Source: Geodermatophilus obscurus
Lineage (GTDB): Bacteria; Actinomycetota; Actinomycetes; Mycobacteriales; Geodermatophilaceae
Length of the DNA: 64,000 nucleotides
Assembly: GCF_900143215.1 (NCBI RefSeq)
Contig: NZ_FRDM01000010.1
Coordinates: forward strand, 62,001 to 126,000
Reading direction: 5' to 3'
Numbering within the stretch: the stretch's first letter is position 1; each line of letters starts with the position of its first letter. Made by a program: the position numbers and the translations under genes. Shown here piece after piece: positions 8,898 through 17,177 of this stretch. The notes under the pieces were generated by a model that was not told the origin of the DNA, did not search any database, and was given only the letters and a program-made list of their open reading frames with translations.

Positions 8898-9290
8898 TCA
8901 GCCGGGCCGGCGCACCGCACCGCATCCCCGCACCCCGGCGAGCAGGAGCGCGACGACCGCCAGCAGTGCCGCGACCGGCCCGGCCCACCCGGCCGGGCCG
9001 GTTGCGGCATGGTGGGCGACCGCAGGCGGGTGCGCGGTCAGCATCGCCGTCGTCAGGACGACGTGCAGACCCCACCCCGCCCGCCCGGGCCGGCGCCACA
9101 GGTGCACCGCGCACAGCAGGCAGGCCGCGGCGAGCGCGGCGGTGCCGGCCGCCCCCGGGTGCGGCGCGGCGACCAGCGCCAGCCCGTGCACCGCGGCGCA
9201 CCCTGCCGCGGCCCCCGCCGCGCTGCGCGCGAGGAGCCGCGGCAGGGCCGCCGCGCCGAGCGGCTCGAGGGCGGTCGCGTTCAGTGGCAC
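8898..9290 (-). CDS. Small multi-pass membrane protein downstream of the amine oxidase
   Basis: A 130-residue protein, almost entirely hydrophobic, with about four predicted membrane helices (LLARSAAGAAAGCAAVHGLALV, AALAAACLLCAVHLW, WGLHVVLTTAMLTAH and GPVAALLAVVALLLAGVRG). The GTG start at 9290 overlaps the end of the amine oxidase by 10 bases, so it is translationally coupled as the last gene of the agmatinase/amine oxidase operon. It has several His residues inside or next to the helices. The function is not known, but the position suggests a role with the copper amine oxidase. Confidence 0.6.
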   Translation of the reverse strand: MPLNATALEPLGAAALPRLLARSAAGAAAGCAAVHGLALVAAPHPGAAGTAALAAACLLCAVHLWRRPGRAGWGLHVVLTTAMLTAHPPAVAHHAATGPAGWAGPVAALLAVVALLLAGVRGCGAVRRPG

Positions 9291-11236
9291 GTGCCCGGGG
9301 CCGGCGGCACGTCGAGCGCGGGGTTGCGGTCGAAGAAGCCGACCGGCTTGAGCTCGAACGACACGACGTCGACCGGCATGACCGGCCAGTCCTCGGGGCG
9401 CGGCACGTGGTGGATGCCGAACACGTGCCAGAGCACCACGTCGGTGTCCACGAGCGGGCGGTCGGCCCGCTGCCACTCCGGCAGGCCGGCGTCGCGGCGG
9501 CTCTGGTTGCAGAACTCCCCGGAGGGCCAGCGCTCCTCCTCGTCGAACCGGCTCACCCACACCGGGTGGTCGATGACCTGCGCCCGCTGCCGGAACGGCG
9601 CGTCCGCGGAGGCCATCGAGGGCAGCGCCGAGTTGGGGTACAGCTTGTAGCCGGGCGCCGTCCCGAGGCGGTTGGGCCGGGTCCGGTTGACCACCTTGAA
9701 GCTGCGCTGGGTGGCGAAGTCGACGTCCAGGCGCCCCTCGCCCTCGGTCTCCACCGGCCGGCTGCGGGTCACGACGGCGAGCCCGTACGGGTTGTCCTCC
9801 GACACCGGCAGCGCCTCGCTCTCGGTGACGACGACGGTGTTCTCCGGGCCGTCGACCTCCATGTCGAGCCGCGCGACGACGAAGTGCTGGTGGATCGGTG
9901 CGTAGGTGCGCTCGTCGACGACGGTGCCGTAGGCCGGCGGGGTGCCCTCGAACGCGCTGGTCACCATGATCCCGGTGGCGCGGACCTCGCACTGGATCGT
10001 GCCGTCCTGGTAGAAGCGCCAGTAGGTCAGGTACTCGTAGTTGGCCACGGTGGCGTGGAACGACACGACCATCCGCCGCGACCGGCGCACCTCCGCGCCG
10101 GCCTGCTCGTCGACGTGCTTCCACAGCACGCCGTCGTCCTCCTCGTGCAGGCAGATCGCGTTCTCGATGGTGTAGGGCTCGCCGCGGGTGTCGTGCAGGA
10201 CGGCGTCGACGTAGGTGATCTCGCCGAGGCAGTCGCAGCCGAGCTTCAGCGAGGTGGTCATGAAGCCCAGGCCCCACTCGCCGACGTCGAAGGCGGTGCG
10301 GCGGTGGTGGTCGGGGCTGGGGTCGCGGTAGGGCACGACCATCTCGGCGAACGACATCCGGTGCGCGATGGGGCGCCCGTCGTAGGCGACCCGGTGGATC
10401 ACCAGGCCCTCGCGGTGGTTGAAGCCCAGCCGCATCGTCCAGTTCTGCCAGCGCAGCTCGTGCCCGTCGAGTTCGAACGAGACGCCCTCCGGCTGGGTGA
10501 TCTCCAGCGGCTTGACGTCGGTGCGCTGCTGCAGCCCGGGCACGAGGGAGGGCACGTACTCGCCCATGACCGGGGCCTGCGCCGGGGGCGGGTTGTCCTC
10601 GACGTGGAGCAGCTCCATCGTGTTGAGGTCGACGACGAAGTGCAGGCCCATGACCGGGTTGGCGTAGGGGTTGCCGTTGGGCACCGACCGGCGCCAGACG
10701 TCGGTCCAGCCGACCCGGCGGTCCTGCAGGCCCTGGGGGATCAGCGAGTGGCCGTACGCCCAGGTGTCGATGAGGACGAGGTCGAGGTCGGTGATCCCCC
10801 GCTTGGTCAGCGCCTCGACCACGGCCGGGTGCGCGATGAGCACCTCGTGCGCCTCGTGCCACTCGTCGAGGGTCATGTTGGCCTGCTCGCCGGGCACCGC
10901 CTCCCACGAGACGACCCTGCCCTCGGTGGTGTGGCCGTCGGTGAGCGAGACCACCGCCTTGTACGGCGTCCCCTCGTCGCGGCTCCAGACGGTGACCCGG
11001 GCCTCGCGGCGGATCGGGTCGCCGGGGGAGAACGCGCGGACGACGTCCTTGGCCGGCTCGCGCAGCTCGATGGAGGCGAACCGCCAGCGCTCGTCGACGC
11101 CCCTGTCCCGGCGCAGGATCGCGGCCGCGGCGCGGAACTCCTCGCCGGTCAGCGGGTCGAGCGGGTGCGGGGTGCCGGCGGTCGCGGGCCCGCCGGCCGT
11201 GCCGGAGGCGTGGCAGGACGTCGCGAGCTCGGTCAT
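9281..11236 (-). CDS. Copper-containing primary-amine oxidase
   Basis: A 651-residue copper amine oxidase that converts a primary amine plus O2 and water into an aldehyde, ammonia and H2O2. The tyrosine that self-processes to topaquinone is Tyr400 in VANYEYL. The copper ligands are His449 and His451 (HQHF) and His610 (IHHVPRPEDWPVMP). The FDVGEWG block carries the catalytic Asp. The length matches bacterial enzymes such as Arthrobacter phenylethylamine or histamine oxidases. No signal peptide is seen, so it should be cytoplasmic. The ATG overlaps the agmatinase stop (ATGA). The neighbouring agmatinase suggests agmatine, putrescine or a related guanidino amine as substrate. Confidence 0.93.
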   Translation of the reverse strand: MTELATSCHASGTAGGPATAGTPHPLDPLTGEEFRAAAAILRRDRGVDERWRFASIELREPAKDVVRAFSPGDPIRREARVTVWSRDEGTPYKAVVSLTDGHTTEGRVVSWEAVPGEQANMTLDEWHEAHEVLIAHPAVVEALTKRGITDLDLVLIDTWAYGHSLIPQGLQDRRVGWTDVWRRSVPNGNPYANPVMGLHFVVDLNTMELLHVEDNPPPAQAPVMGEYVPSLVPGLQQRTDVKPLEITQPEGVSFELDGHELRWQNWTMRLGFNHREGLVIHRVAYDGRPIAHRMSFAEMVVPYRDPSPDHHRRTAFDVGEWGLGFMTTSLKLGCDCLGEITYVDAVLHDTRGEPYTIENAICLHEEDDGVLWKHVDEQAGAEVRRSRRMVVSFHATVANYEYLTYWRFYQDGTIQCEVRATGIMVTSAFEGTPPAYGTVVDERTYAPIHQHFVVARLDMEVDGPENTVVVTESEALPVSEDNPYGLAVVTRSRPVETEGEGRLDVDFATQRSFKVVNRTRPNRLGTAPGYKLYPNSALPSMASADAPFRQRAQVIDHPVWVSRFDEEERWPSGEFCNQSRRDAGLPEWQRADRPLVDTDVVLWHVFGIHHVPRPEDWPVMPVDVVSFELKPVGFFDRNPALDVPPAPGTCH

Positions 11237-12270
11237 GACGGGTTCTCCTGGGTGTCGGGGCGGTTCGCGAGCAGGGGGAGGGACGGGTCCCAGCGGGTGC
11301 CGTCGCGGGCGTCGCGCCGGCGGCGGGCCAGCGCCGAGAGCGCCTCGAGGACGACCCGGTTGGCCAGGGCCGCGGTGATGTCGGCGTGGTCGTAGGGCGG
11401 GCTGACCTCGACGACGTCGATACCGACGACCGGCAGCTCCAGGCACAGCCGGCGGACGGCGTCCAGCAGCTGCCGGGCGGTGAGCCCGCCGGGCTCCGGG
11501 GTGCCGGTGCCCGGCGCGTGCCCCGGGTCGCAGACGTCGATGTCGACGGACAGGAAGACGCCGTCGCACTCGTCGGTGGCGATCGCGGACGCCTCGGTGA
11601 GGCACGCGTCGAGGCCGCGGTGCCCGATCTCGGTCATCTCGTAGGAGCGCATCCGCTGCGCGGCCATCCAGTCCAGCGTCTCCGGCGGCGGCCAGTAGCC
11701 GCGCAGGCCGACCTGCAGGAACCGGTCGCCGCGCAGCGCCCCGGACTCGATGAGCCGGCGCATCGGCTGGCCGTGGCCCCACAGCGAGCCGAACTCGATG
11801 TCGCCGGTGTCGGCGTGCGCGTCGAAGTGGACCATCGACACCCGGCCGTGGCCGAGCACGTTGGCCACCCCCTTGGCGTCGGCGAAGGCGATCGAGTGGT
11901 CCCCGCCGAGCACGACCGGGATCGCGCCGGACCGGGTGACGGTCTCGACGGCGGCCTCCAGGGCGGGCAGCGCGGTCTCGATGTCGCCGGAGTACATCTC
12001 GACGTCGCCGGCGTCGAGCACCCGCAGGTCGCGCAGGCCGTCGGTGCGCAGCGCGAGGCTCGGCCGGGAGCCGTCGTGCGGCAGGTAGTCGGTCATCCGG
12101 ATCGCCTGGGGGCCGAAGCGGGTGCCCGGGCGGTGCGACGTGCCGCCGTCGAAGGGGGCGCCGAGGACGACGACGTCGGCGCCGGCGAACGACGCCGCAT
12201 CCGACAGGTCGCAGCGGTCGACGCCGAGGTAGGTGATGTCCGGCCCGAACTGGGCGCCGTAGCGCGTCAT
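11233..12270 (-). CDS. Agmatinase/arginase-family ureohydrolase
   Basis: A 345-residue ureohydrolase. The binuclear Mn motifs are all present: GGDHSIAF (His125), HFDAHADTGD, and SVDIDVCDP followed by the agmatinase-like GHAPGTGTPEPGG. It would hydrolyse agmatine, or a related guanidino compound such as 4-guanidinobutyrate, to urea and the amine. The ATG at 12270 gives the usual family N-terminus, but no clear ribosome site precedes it, and an upstream GTG in frame (VLITRT...) is possible. It is the first gene of an operon with a copper amine oxidase and is divergent from an APC permease, which suggests uptake and stepwise breakdown of one guanidino amine. Confidence 0.9.
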   Translation of the reverse strand: MTRYGAQFGPDITYLGVDRCDLSDAASFAGADVVVLGAPFDGGTSHRPGTRFGPQAIRMTDYLPHDGSRPSLALRTDGLRDLRVLDAGDVEMYSGDIETALPALEAAVETVTRSGAIPVVLGGDHSIAFADAKGVANVLGHGRVSMVHFDAHADTGDIEFGSLWGHGQPMRRLIESGALRGDRFLQVGLRGYWPPPETLDWMAAQRMRSYEMTEIGHRGLDACLTEASAIATDECDGVFLSVDIDVCDPGHAPGTGTPEPGGLTARQLLDAVRRLCLELPVVGIDVVEVSPPYDHADITAALANRVVLEALSALARRRRDARDGTRWDPSLPLLANRPDTQENPS

Positions 12271-12676
12271 GGTGTCGAGGTCCGATCGGTCGAGCGGGAG
12301 GAGACGGCGGGTACGGGTGATCAGCACCCATCTGGACGACGGAATCCGTGTCCAGGGACACGTTAGACGACGGTTTCCGAGATGCCAAGACCTCCGTCGG
12401 GTGTTCGTTCCGGTGACCCGCGCTCCCCGCGCTCTCACACGACGGAATGAGCGCGGCGCTCGGAGACGCGCACACGAAACAGTCGTGGTGCATGCTCCGT
12501 GCGCTCGGATCCGTCGGTCATGGTCGTGCCGGAGTGTCGACGGAACCCGAGCCGGGTGTACAGCGTGGCCTCTTCCCCTGCAGGACGGGGGGCTGGCCTG
12601 CTGTCCCGTGTGAGGCGCGGCACACCGCCGGGCCGGCGACAGGCCGCTGACAGCGGTGCGACGACAGGAGGGCCGC
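12271..12676. promoter_or_regulatory. Divergent control region with repeated CGACGG-N3-CCG motifs
   Basis: This 406-bp gene-free stretch separates the agmatinase operon from the APC permease. It contains CGACGGAATCCG (12337-12348), CGACGGTTTCCG (12368-12379, exactly 31 bases on) and CGACGGAACCCG (12538-12549), plus a half copy CGACGGAATGAG (12440-12451). The first lies inside a larger dyad, CTGGAC...GTCCAG (12332-12355). The repeated dyad CGGA-N-TCCG between two divergent promoters looks like the binding site of a shared regulator. No regulator gene is next to it. Confidence 0.55.
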
Positions 12677-14206
12677 ATGGCGGTGGGACAGGACCGCGGG
12701 ACCGGGCAGACCGATCTGCGGACGAAGGGGTTGTCCACCAACTCGGTGGGCCTGCTGGCCAGCGTGGTGCTCGGGGTGTCGAGCATCGCACCGGTGTACG
12801 CGCTGACGGCCACCCTCGGTCCCACGGTGACCGAGGTCGGCCTGCAGATGCCGGCGATCTTCCTGGCCGGCTTCCTGCCGATGCTGCTGGTCGCCTACGC
12901 CTACCGGGAGCTCAACCGGGTGGCGCCGGACTGCGGGACGTCGTTCACCTGGACGACCAAGGCGTTCAACCCCTACGTCGGCTGGCTGTGCGGCTGGGGC
13001 GCGCTGCTGGCCACGGTCATCGTGCTGTCCAACCTCGCCGGCGTGGCGGTGTCCTTCTTCTACCTGCTGCTCGGTGAGATCACCGGGTCGGAGTCGGTGG
13101 CGACGCTCGGCGACAACACGGTCGTCAACGCCCTCACCTGCGTGGCCTTCGTCGCCGTCGCGACCTGGATCACCTACCGGGGCGTGGAGGCCACCAAGCG
13201 CGTGCAGTACGTGCTCGTCGGCTTCCAGATGGTCGTGCTCGCGGTGTTCGCCGTCCTGGCGCTTGCCAAGTCCGGCTCGGCGCCGGGCGCCATCCCGTTC
13301 GAGCTGTCCTGGCTGGACCCGACGGCCATCACCTCCTTCAGCGCCTTCACCGCCGGCCTCTCGCTCTCGCTGTTCATCTACTGGGGCTGGGACACCTGCC
13401 TGACGGTCAACGAGGAGACCGCCGGGAGCGCCCGCACCCCGGGCCGGGCCGCCCTGCTGACCATGCTGGTCATCATCGTGACCTACGTCGGCGTGGCGAT
13501 CGTCGTGCAGATGTACGCCGGCATCGGCACCGAGGGCACCGGCCTGGGCAACCCCGACACCGGGGACAACGTCTTCGCCGCGCTGGCCGGCCCCGTCATG
13601 GGCCCGGGCCTGGCGTTCCTGCTCTTCCTCGCCGTCGTCGCCAGCTCGGCGTCGTCGCTGCAGACCACCTTCCTGCCGACCACCCGGACCATGCTCGCCA
13701 TGGGCACCTACGGCGCCCTGCCCCAGCGGCTGGCGGAGGTGCACCCGCGCTTCCGGGCGCCGTCGACCGCCACCCTGGTCGCCGGGGCCGCCACGGCGGC
13801 GTTCTACGTGGGCATGACGATCATCAGCGAGAACGTGCTCATCGACACGATCTACGCGCTGGGCCTGATGATCTGCTTCTACTACGGCCTGACCGCCTAC
13901 GCCTGCGTCTGGTACTTCCGGCACGAGCTGCGGCGCAGCGCGCGGGACCTGGTGTTCAAGGGCGTGCTGCCGCTGCTGGGCGCACTGATGCTGACCGCGG
14001 TGTTCGTCCAAACGGCGGTCGACACCCTCGACCCCGCCTACGGCAGCGGCTCCTCGGTGTTCGGCGTCGGCAGCGTCTTCGTCGTCGGGATCGGGCTGCT
14101 GCTGCTCGGCGCGGTCCTCATGCTCGTCTGGCGGGCGCGGCACCCGGAGTTCTTCCGCGGCCAGACCCTGCGCGTCGACACCCCGTCACTCGTCTTCGAC
14201 GAGTGA
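12677..14206 (+). CDS. APC-superfamily amino acid/amine permease
   Basis: A 509-residue polytopic permease with about 12 membrane helices. The first helices carry the APC consensus (GLLASVVLGVSSIAPVYALTATLG), and helix 8 contains TRTMLAMGTYGALP. The ATG at 12677 follows ACAGGAGGGCCGC, a strong ribosome site, and beats the upstream in-frame ATG at 12656. It is divergent from the agmatinase/amine oxidase operon and is its obvious uptake partner, so a guanidino amine, polyamine or amino acid is the likely cargo. That is inferred from context, not from substrate residues. A strong hairpin follows the stop. Confidence 0.88.
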   Translation: MAVGQDRGTGQTDLRTKGLSTNSVGLLASVVLGVSSIAPVYALTATLGPTVTEVGLQMPAIFLAGFLPMLLVAYAYRELNRVAPDCGTSFTWTTKAFNPYVGWLCGWGALLATVIVLSNLAGVAVSFFYLLLGEITGSESVATLGDNTVVNALTCVAFVAVATWITYRGVEATKRVQYVLVGFQMVVLAVFAVLALAKSGSAPGAIPFELSWLDPTAITSFSAFTAGLSLSLFIYWGWDTCLTVNEETAGSARTPGRAALLTMLVIIVTYVGVAIVVQMYAGIGTEGTGLGNPDTGDNVFAALAGPVMGPGLAFLLFLAVVASSASSLQTTFLPTTRTMLAMGTYGALPQRLAEVHPRFRAPSTATLVAGAATAAFYVGMTIISENVLIDTIYALGLMICFYYGLTAYACVWYFRHELRRSARDLVFKGVLPLLGALMLTAVFVQTAVDTLDPAYGSGSSVFGVGSVFVVGIGLLLLGAVLMLVWRARHPEFFRGQTLRVDTPSLVFDE

Positions 14207-14226
14207 CCCCGACCTGGTCCGGGTAG

Positions 14227-14266
14227 CAGCGCGGCCCGCCTCCCGGAGGGGAGGCGGGCCGCGCTG
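14227..14266. terminator. Bidirectional intrinsic-type terminator
   Basis: Perfect 18-bp stem (14227-14244 with 14249-14266) and a 4-base GGAG loop, placed between the convergent permease and MMPL genes. There is no U-tract, as is common in very GC-rich actinobacteria. Confidence 0.85.
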
Positions 14267-14281
14267 TGCGTGCGGGAGGGG

Positions 14282-16462
14282 TCAGCGCTCGCCGGCGCCG
14301 ACCACCTCGGGCTGCTGGACCTGCGGCCGGTCGGGCTGCCGCTCGAGCGCAGCGCCCTCGACGTCGAGGGTGGGCAGCCAGCGCAGCCAGCCCGGCAGCC
14401 ACCAGGCCCGGTCGCCGAGCAGGGCCAGCGCCGCGGGGACGAGCACCATGCGGACGACGAAGGCGTCGAAGGCGATGCCGGCGGCCAGGGCGAAGGCGAT
14501 CGACTTGATGGTGGCGTCGCCGGAGGGCACGAACCCGGCGAACACCGAGAACATGATCAGCGCGGCCGCCACCACGACCGGGGCCGCCTGCCGGAACCCG
14601 GTGCGGATAGCCTCCAGCGGCGCGGTGCCGTGGCTGTGCGCCTCGTGCATCCGGGACACCAGGAAGATCTGGTAGTCCATCGCCAGCCCGAACAGGATGC
14701 CGATGACCAGGATCGGCGTGAGGCTGATCAGCGGGCCGGTGCTCTCGAGGTTGACCAGGTCGGCCAGCCAGCCCCACTGGAACACCGCGATGGTGGCGCC
14801 CAGTGCGGCGCCGACGGTGAGCACGAAGCCGAGGACGCCGACCAGCGGCACCAGCAGCGAGCGGAAGACCAGCACGAGCAGCACCAGGGCCAGGCCCACG
14901 ACCAGGGCCAGGTAGACCGGCAGCGCGGCGTCCAGGCTCGCGGCGACGTCCACGCTGACGGCGGTGGCGCCGGTGACCGAGGCCTGCGCGCCGTCGACGT
15001 CGGCCAGCAGGTCGCGCAGGTCGGCGACCAGCTGCTCGGTCGCCGGGTCGGTCGGCCCGGACTCCGGGATGACCGACAGCAGCGCGGCGGTGCCGTCGGC
15101 GTTCGGCACCGGCGGGGTCACGATCGCGACGTCGTCCAGACCGCTCACCTGGCCCGCGGCCGCCGTCGCGGCCTGCACCGCCCCGTCGCCCTCGAACAGC
15201 ACGGTGAGCGGGCCGTTGAAGCCCGCGCCGAAGCCGTCGGCGAGCAGCTGCTCGGCCCGGGCCTGGCTGCTGTCCTCCGGCGGGGTCTGCACCAGCGTGG
15301 TCTGCATCGAGAAGAACGGAACGGCGACGGCGCCCAGTGCGACGACCGACAGCAGCAGGGCGACCAGGCGGTGCCGGGTGACCGTGCCGACCCAGCCGGC
15401 GAGGAAGCCCTGGCTGGCCGCGTGGTGCGTCGGCGCGGTGGCGCGCTGCCGCTTCGGCAGCGCGCGGAAGCCGAGGAAGCCCAGCGCGGCCGGCACCAGG
15501 GTGAGCGCGACCAGGACGGCGACGACGATGGTCGCCGCCGCGGCCAGACCCATCTGGGTCAGGAACGGGATGCCGGCGACGAACAGGCCGGTGAGCGCGA
15601 TGACGACGGTGAGCCCGGCGGTGACGACCGCGGAGCCGGCCGTGCCGACCGCCGTGGCGATCGCGGTGCCGACGTCGGCGCCCCGCCGCAGCTCCTGGCG
15701 GAACCGGCTGACGATGAACAGCGCGTAGTCGATGCCGACGGCCAGGCCGAGCATCGCGGCCAGGATCGGGGTGGTCGAGGACAGGTCGGTGAAGCCGGTG
15801 GCGATGGTGATGCCCAGGACGCCGATGCCGACGCCGACGACCGCGGTCAGCAGGTTCATGCCGGCCACGACCAGGGAGCCGTAGGTGACGGCGAGGACCA
15901 CCAGCGCGACGACGACGCCGATGACCTCCGCGGGGCCGCCCACGTGCGGGGGCTCCTGGATCGCCTGGCCGGTGACCTCGACGGTGAGCGCGCCGTCCCC
16001 GGCGTCCTCGACGGCGGAGGTCAGCGCGTCCTGCTGCTCGGGGGGGACCTCACCGACCGGCGCCTCGTAGGTGACCGTGCTGTAGCCGGTGGTCAGCTGC
16101 TGGTTGACCGACGGCGCGGCCGGGTCCAGCGGGTTGCTGGCCGACGCGACGCCGGGCAGCTCGTCCAGCTCGGCGACCAGCGCGCCGAGGGCCGCGGCGC
16201 TCCCCGGCGTGGTCAGGGCCTGGCCGTCCGGGGCGACGACCACCACCTGCGCCGTCGCGCCGCCCGCGGCCCCGAACTCCTCGCTGATCCGCTCCAGCGC
16301 GGTGGTCGACTCCTGGCCGGGGATGGCGAAGCTGTCCGACGTCTCGCCGGCCAGCGTTGCCGCCCCGACGCCGCCGCCGACGAGCAGCACGAGCCAGACG
16401 AGGACGACGGCCGCGCGGTGCCGGTGCGAGAACGCACCGAGCCTGGACAACAGAACAGCCAT
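14282..16462 (-). CDS. MMPL/RND-family membrane exporter
   Basis: A 726-residue transporter of the MmpL class, with the two-fold repeat of the family: one helix, a large periplasmic loop, then a cluster of helices, repeated. The proton-relay Asp lies in GLAVGIDYALFIVSRF in the first half and the equivalent GLAMDYQIFLVSRMHE in the second half. These proteins export lipids, siderophores or drugs using proton motive force. The ATG at 16462 is 6 bases after the TetR stop, so the two form one operon, and export is probably induced when the TetR ligand is present. Confidence 0.92.
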   Translation of the reverse strand: MAVLLSRLGAFSHRHRAAVVLVWLVLLVGGGVGAATLAGETSDSFAIPGQESTTALERISEEFGAAGGATAQVVVVAPDGQALTTPGSAAALGALVAELDELPGVASASNPLDPAAPSVNQQLTTGYSTVTYEAPVGEVPPEQQDALTSAVEDAGDGALTVEVTGQAIQEPPHVGGPAEVIGVVVALVVLAVTYGSLVVAGMNLLTAVVGVGIGVLGITIATGFTDLSSTTPILAAMLGLAVGIDYALFIVSRFRQELRRGADVGTAIATAVGTAGSAVVTAGLTVVIALTGLFVAGIPFLTQMGLAAAATIVVAVLVALTLVPAALGFLGFRALPKRQRATAPTHHAASQGFLAGWVGTVTRHRLVALLLSVVALGAVAVPFFSMQTTLVQTPPEDSSQARAEQLLADGFGAGFNGPLTVLFEGDGAVQAATAAAGQVSGLDDVAIVTPPVPNADGTAALLSVIPESGPTDPATEQLVADLRDLLADVDGAQASVTGATAVSVDVAASLDAALPVYLALVVGLALVLLVLVFRSLLVPLVGVLGFVLTVGAALGATIAVFQWGWLADLVNLESTGPLISLTPILVIGILFGLAMDYQIFLVSRMHEAHSHGTAPLEAIRTGFRQAAPVVVAAALIMFSVFAGFVPSGDATIKSIAFALAAGIAFDAFVVRMVLVPAALALLGDRAWWLPGWLRWLPTLDVEGAALERQPDRPQVQQPEVVGAGER

Positions 16463-16468
16463 GGGGGA

Positions 16469-17056
16469 TCAGGCCTCCACCTGGTCGGGGTCGGACGGGG
16501 GGGCGCCGGCACCGTGGTGGCCGAGCGCGTCGAAGCAGGTGGCGACGATGTGCCGCCGCCAGGCGGTGGTCTGGTCCTGGGCGTGCGCCGCCAGGGTCAG
16601 GACGGCGAGTGCGGCGAGCGCACCGATGACCCGGACCGAGCGCGGCGGCTCCGTGGTCCCGGGGTCGACGTCGAAGGCCTGCAGGACCAGGCCGGCGACG
16701 GCGGGCTCCGGCTCGGCGCCCAGATCGGTGACCGGCGCGAGCACGAGCGCGACGAGCCCGGGGTGCGCCAGGGCGACGTCGACCAGGACCTCCAGCGCCT
16801 GCCGGTCGCGGGCCGGACCGGGGGGCAGGTCGCCCAGCTGGTCGAGCACGCGCCGGACCAGGGTCTCGGCCTGTGCCAGGACCGCCTCGTGCAGTGCGTC
16901 CTTGCTGGGGAAGTGGTGCAGCAGCCCAGCCTTGGACAACCCCACGGCGTCCGCGATGTCCTGCACCGACGTCTTGGCGAACCCGCGGCGGGCGAAGAGG
17001 GCAGCGGCCCGGTCGAGGATGCCCTCGTCGACCTGCTGGCGGAACGGTCGTGCCAC
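16469..17056 (-). CDS. TetR-family repressor of the MMPL exporter
   Basis: A 195-residue regulator. The N-terminal TetR HTH is clear (ILDRAAALFARRGFAKTSVQDIADAVGLSKAGLLHHFPSKDALHEAVL), followed by an all-helical ligand domain. The GTG at 17056 is preferred over ORF codons further upstream because the HTH then sits at the usual distance from the N-terminus. There is no Shine-Dalgarno, but a TACCGT -10 box lies 7 bases upstream, fitting a leaderless message. It is the first gene of the exporter operon, and a 38-bp perfect palindrome lies 23 bases upstream, almost certainly its operator. Confidence 0.9.
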   Translation of the reverse strand: MARPFRQQVDEGILDRAAALFARRGFAKTSVQDIADAVGLSKAGLLHHFPSKDALHEAVLAQAETLVRRVLDQLGDLPPGPARDRQALEVLVDVALAHPGLVALVLAPVTDLGAEPEPAVAGLVLQAFDVDPGTTEPPRSVRVIGALAALAVLTLAAHAQDQTTAWRRHIVATCFDALGHHGAGAPPSDPDQVEA

Positions 17057-17063
17057 GCAGGAG

Positions 17064-17069
17064 ACGGTA
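17064..17069 (-). promoter_or_regulatory. -10 element (TACCGT) of the TetR-MMPL operon
   Basis: On the minus strand TACCGT fits TANNNT and ends 7 bases before the GTG at 17056. No ribosome site is present, so a leaderless transcript is likely. The palindrome at 17079-17116 covers where the -35 region would be. Confidence 0.45.
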
Positions 17070-17078
17070 CGCGGCTCG

Positions 17079-17116
17079 CCGACCAGATCGGTCGGTCGAC
17101 CGACCGATCTGGTCGG
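17079..17116. promoter_or_regulatory. 38-bp perfect palindrome, TetR operator
   Basis: Bases 17079-17097 (CCGACCAGATCGGTCGGTC) are an exact reverse complement of 17098-17116, with the dyad centre at the TCGA in the middle. The arm is built from repeated GACC/GGTC units, so two overlapping TetR dimers could bind, as in QacR-like operators. It lies just upstream of the TetR start and its -10 box, so binding would block the exporter operon. Confidence 0.8.
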
Positions 17117-17177
17117 TGTCGTCACTCACAGGTCAGCACGGGCGCTGCGGCGTCGGCCGGGCGAGGCGGTCGGGCCG

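Noticed and set aside
9281-12493. 1070-residue frame joining agmatinase region and amine oxidase
   Set aside because: The agmatinase is encoded in another frame with all metal motifs; only the part from 11236 is the amine oxidase.
12271-12676. Guanidine (ykkC) riboswitch upstream of the APC permease
   Set aside because: None of its conserved loops (for example ACTGGTCCGAGAG-like) is found; the repeats there look like protein operators.
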